Shown in pieces: positions 60,126-64,000 of a stretch of 64,000 nucleotides of DNA. Position numbers and translations under genes: made by a program. The stretch covers positions 383,488 to 447,487 of the forward strand of contig VXBA01001570.1 in the NCBI GenBank assembly GCA_013399895.1, written 5' to 3'. The notes beneath the pieces are model-generated. The model did not search any database, was not told the DNA's origin, and saw only the letters and a program-made list of their open reading frames with translations. This DNA is from Serilophus lunatus. Taxonomy: Eukaryota > Chordata > Aves > Passeriformes > Eurylaimidae. Positions within the stretch are counted from its first letter, which is position 1. Every line of letters begins with the position of its first letter.

Positions 60126-63100
60126 ATCCAAGGATTTTGTCTGAGAGCTGCACTGGAGGAGGCTACAAGAGGACCAGAGACATCTGTGCAAAAAGAAGTT
60201 ATTTAGCCATAATGCAGATTTTTGAAATTAAATGTTTCCATATTTTTTTTTTAGGAATCAAAACCCCACACAATCCCCCTTGTTGTATAATGAATACCTG
60301 TATAAATACACCAGAAACCCTCACTAGCTCAGCATCAAATGGCACAAAAGCACATCCCAGTTAAAGCTCCCAAAAAAGCCTTTCCAAGGCTCCGGCCTTA
60401 AAAAGATGAGAGAAAAAAAAGCACAAGGCTCATGGATTTATCCTACCACTATAAACCTCAGAAAGTCTCCTATCATGAGCTCATCTGGGTGTTTGTGTTT
60501 GGTGGGGGTTTTTGTTGCAGTCATCACCCCTCTGCTGGTGCTGTTGGCTCAGCTGTGCTGTGGGAAGGGATGTGATGGGATGCGATGCCAACACTGAGCC
60601 TTTTCCATCTTGCCTCTGGGCCATGTGGCAGCACTTCCCAAGGAAACGGGCCCGTGGCAGCAGAGGAGCAGCTCAGTTTTTCACCCCAGAGGCGTCTGCA
60701 AAGGGCTGATCCTGCAGAACAGGAGTGCACAGCTCCCAGGAGTCACTGAGATGGCACCGGGGTTTCGGTGGCAGGAGGGAAACCGGCAGCGCTGGGGTGT
60801 AACGAGTCACTTCAGGGACACGGTGCAGGCTCAGCACTGCCTTGTACTGGCTTTTCACTTGTTTGGCCAAGAGCACAGCTGAGTTTTCAACTCCTCCACA
60901 ATTTCATATCAACTGAACAAGTCGTTAGAAACCACCGAAACTCAACTCTCTACGAAAGCAATGGTTGGTTCCAGAGCCCTGAGCTGCTGAGCAGCACCTG
61001 ATGCAGGGTTTGAGCTGACTCGGTATAAATGAGGCTGTCTATGAGCAACGCTCCTTCTTCCCTTTGGAGATGATTTGGAGGGTGCTGCTGTGGCCAGGAG
61101 AAGGGCAGGACAATGCTGTCCCAGCCTGAGTGCCAGGGAACGAGACTCTGCTGTTGTCCCATCCTCCTGTTGGTTTTCTGAGAGCTCAAACAGCCTTTTT
61201 GGCAGAAAAGTGATTCTTCAAACTTATTGCCATCTTTGAAACTGCGGCCTGAGCATGAATGAAACTCCTTGCATCTCACCAATGTCTCCTTGAGCTCTTA
61301 GCCTTTCATGTCCCTGCTGTACAAGGCAGAGGACAGGCACTGGCCCTGCAGAAGGGATTCAAACCCACCCAAACTTAACTGTGAGTGATGAGTTCTTTAG
61401 GCAAGGACTGATTTTCTCTTTGGTGCCTGTTCACTCTATGGTGCAGGGAACTTCTAAATGCCACAGCATGAGCTGGTGTCAGTAAAATAACATGAATCAG
61501 GGCAGGTCCATACTGGGACCCGTGGGTGATGTAATATCTCTGAGATTGCAGGGCTCCCAGCAGATGGGATGGATTCACCACAGGAAACATGGGTGAAACT
61601 CTCTGGCCCCTCTGGTGTGGGTCAGATGGGGAATCACAATCCTCTCCCCAGGCTTCCAGTTCTTTCTCTCCCTCCAGATTACTCTTGGCTCCTGCACTGG
61701 TGCAGCTGGTAAGGACGTGCTATGAGGCAACCCCTATAGGCACTCTGGATTTTGAAATGAGCTGCTCAGTGAAGCAAGTTAGTTGTTGTCATCCCCCCAA
61801 AAAAGTCCAGGAATAATATCTTAGAGCCAAAATGAAGCCTGCCAAGGAATGAATGCCCTTGGGTGGAGATTACTGGTGTTGTATTTGTTATATTAGGCAG
61901 GCCATTCTTTAAAATAAGCTCCAGTAAACAAGCTGGGTAGCTGAGCCCTTCAAATGTTTCATTACTGATGAGTTTTAACGTTAAGAGCTTCTATCGTACA
62001 AATCTTGATCGAGGGAAAGATAAATGGGCTGTTTTTTAGTGTTTCACTACAAACATGGTGTTTGTGCCAACTGACACAATGATTAAATATGATCCTCTCT
62101 TCTGAGAAATGGGGAGAACTGTAACCGCACTGAGCTCTTCGCCGCCGATACAAGATAAAAAGAGTCAAAATCGTGTGTGGTTTCCTTCAGACCAAACTTG
62201 TGGCATAGTGTTTCGTGAATGATCCGTCCAAAGTCAAAATAATCTGTTTTGCCCAAAGACAGAAAATTGTAAGAGTGCATTTTTTTGACAGAATAATAGA
62301 AAAAGTTCATTTACCCTCCGTGCTGTGCTCAGCGTTGGCTCTTTGTTAGTGCAGAGAGGTTCAACGTCCCAGTGTGGGATGGGAGTTAATAGGTACCCAA
62401 CTGCTTTCATTCTAACCATGGCTGAAAAGGCAATCAGCTGTAAAACAAGACGAATTTGAGGATTTTTTTAGGATAAAAACTCAAATTCAGGTCATCCTCC
62501 CACCACTGTGGGCCCCAGCCTCTCTGCCTGCTCTTGCTGACTGGAGCCTCCTGTAGCCCCAGAGAGAGAGGAGCTCAGCCCATCCTTGTGCACCATCATG
62601 GGGCTGTGACAGCAGCCCCAGAGCTCAGGGGTGCTAGTAACACAGAAAATGAAAAGCAGCTGTTTTTTTCTTTTCAAGAGTATCAGAAAAACAAGATGAT
62701 GGTTCCCTCCCTTTGTGGGCCAAAGGCTCCTTCAGCCCTTTCACTTTCAGCCACGCTCGTAGCAGCAGTTCTTTGCCTTTCTCAAAGGAGCTTTTCCAAC
62801 TTATTTCACTGGTGCTCTTGCAGGCCCGTGGGAATGAGCAGCAACTGGCCTTCCCCTGCTAAACACCAAGATAAAAGCGGTGGTGGAGCCACCCAAAAAC
62901 ACCAGAGAGGCGAAGATTCGCAGCCCCAGACACCTCATCACCCTGAGGGTGCTACACACATTGTGCTTTGCAGCCTCTCGAGGGCCTGCAGCAGGTTTGG
63001 GTTGCTAACCCTGAGGATGCCTCACCCTCCTCGCGGGCACAGTGCAGCCGCTCTTGCACTTCCTTCAGCCCCGGCTCTGACACAACACTGGGACCAGTTT

Positions 63101-64000
63101 GACCTCCAGCTCACTCCCAGTTACCATCAGGCCCTTTTGCCAGGCTCCACCAGATAGTGAACTTTTTGGTTGGCACAGCTCAGTTGTGCCCCTTTCCCCA
63201 AACTCCAGCAGGTTTGTCCAAGTCCCCTGAGCTTGGCTTTACAGGACACGGGCTCGGAGCAGAGCCCTGCTGTCCAAATAAACTTCTGGAGGCCCTGGAC
63301 ACTGCCAGGAATAAGGCCTTGGAGGAGGTTCATTGTGACTGACACCTGCTAATTCCTCCTGTGCCCTGAAATGGCCCTGAATCCACAATATGATATTGAA
63401 ACCTTTCCTCTGCTGATGGAGCTGTTTAATGGCTCTGCACCAAAGGCCATTGCTGATGGGATCTGACATGGGGCAGGATTAAATGTTGGACCACGCTCAG
63501 AGCCTCTCTTCAAAAATGCACTGTGGATGCAGGGAAAAGCAGCTGGAACATTTATATTCTCTCTCACTCTGTGGGTATGGGGAGAGGAGATGGTCAGAAG
63601 CCAGGAGATGTGAGGCCAGCAGCCCCCACACAAGCACAAAGCCAGCAGCTTCTGACCCATATGGCAAAGGACAGGGGGACCAATGGCCTGGAGGAGAGAG
63701 GGGAAAATACCTGGTACTCAGTCCAAAAAACAAGGCAGCATTTCCAGCGATGGGCTGTGGATGTGGACAGAGAGAGGAGCAGGACATTTTTGACACCAAC
63801 TGCCCAACAAGGCAGGATGGGACCCACCAGATGCTGCTGAACCTTCCCACACCTCTGGCTTCCCCCGTGCCCTCACACAGCCAACACTCTCAGCCTGGAT
63901 TCGGGCAGGAAACGTGGGTGAGAGGTTCTCCGAGAGCAGAAATAATCCTGCAGCCACCCCCAGCCTCCCTTGACTCAGCGTGGGGGCCCCGGGGACGTCC
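60126..64000. other. Intergenic region to right edge, no gene recognised
   Basis: GC content rises toward the right edge (62.5-64 kb) with many short overlapping open frames on both strands, none protein-like and none with matching splice signals that I could support. From human synteny the next gene should be AP1M1, but nothing of it is visible. Confidence 0.5.

Noticed and set aside
61340..61365. GGGATTCAAACCC resembling a tRNA B box
   Set aside because: No A box at the proper distance and no cloverleaf pairing.
62534..63157. A 207-codon + strand frame near the right edge
   Set aside because: Low-complexity Ser/Pro/His composition, competing frames on the other strand, and no homologous domain recognised. 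No splice context was found.

Overview
The window looks like avian nuclear DNA. It is a vertebrate-style gene landscape with GT-AG introns, short exons, AT-rich introns and one CpG island. At least nine fragments of the CR1 retrotransposon are present, the characteristic LINE of birds, several ending in the typical ATTCTGTG-type 3' tail. A songbird is plausible but I cannot prove the order from sequence alone.

Two protein-coding genes are recognisable and they converge tail to tail. (1) The 3' half of EPS15L1 (Eps15R) runs on the + strand from the left edge to about 29.7 kb. I placed 13 consecutive exons, plus one probable 63-base alternative exon, and all reading phases join without a break (563 codons and a stop). 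They encode the coiled coil, the AP-2-binding DPF-repeat region (22 DPF motifs), a proline-rich SH3-ligand patch and the two C-terminal ubiquitin-interacting motifs. (2) KLF2 lies on the - strand at 42.6-44.3 kb. It is complete in three exons (379 aa), with three C2H2 zinc fingers, two FBW7-type phosphodegrons, a PPPY motif and two sumoylation consensus sites. From memory, EPS15L1 and KLF2 are also convergent neighbours in human, which supports both names.

Layout: 0.15-29.7 kb EPS15L1. Its 15-kb intron (9961-24951) holds most of the CR1 copies and a 25-bp minisatellite. 29.7-41.9 kb holds the EPS15L1 3' UTR and the spacer between the genes, with a striking minisatellite (29-bp units organised into an exact 126-bp higher-order repeat) next to a CpG-rich patch at 37.6-38.95 kb. 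41.9-44.6 kb holds the KLF2 transcription unit, its CpG island and its promoter (TATA, GC box, CCAAT, MEF2 palindrome), with an opposed perfect TATA box suggesting a divergent transcript. 44.6-45.1 kb is a 201-206-bp tandem repeat. 45.1-64 kb is upstream intergenic DNA with no recognisable gene, one CR1, a tRNA-like SINE remnant, a diverged local duplication and several candidate regulatory or exon-like islands.

Functionally the genes are unrelated: EPS15L1 is a clathrin-endocytosis adaptor, KLF2 a flow-responsive endothelial and lymphocyte transcription factor. The points most worth a second look are the divergent promoter at KLF2, the 126-bp higher-order minisatellite, and a likely intronic polyadenylation site in EPS15L1 that would remove the ubiquitin-binding tail. 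No CRISPR array, rRNA or functional tRNA gene was seen, and no new protein system could be supported.
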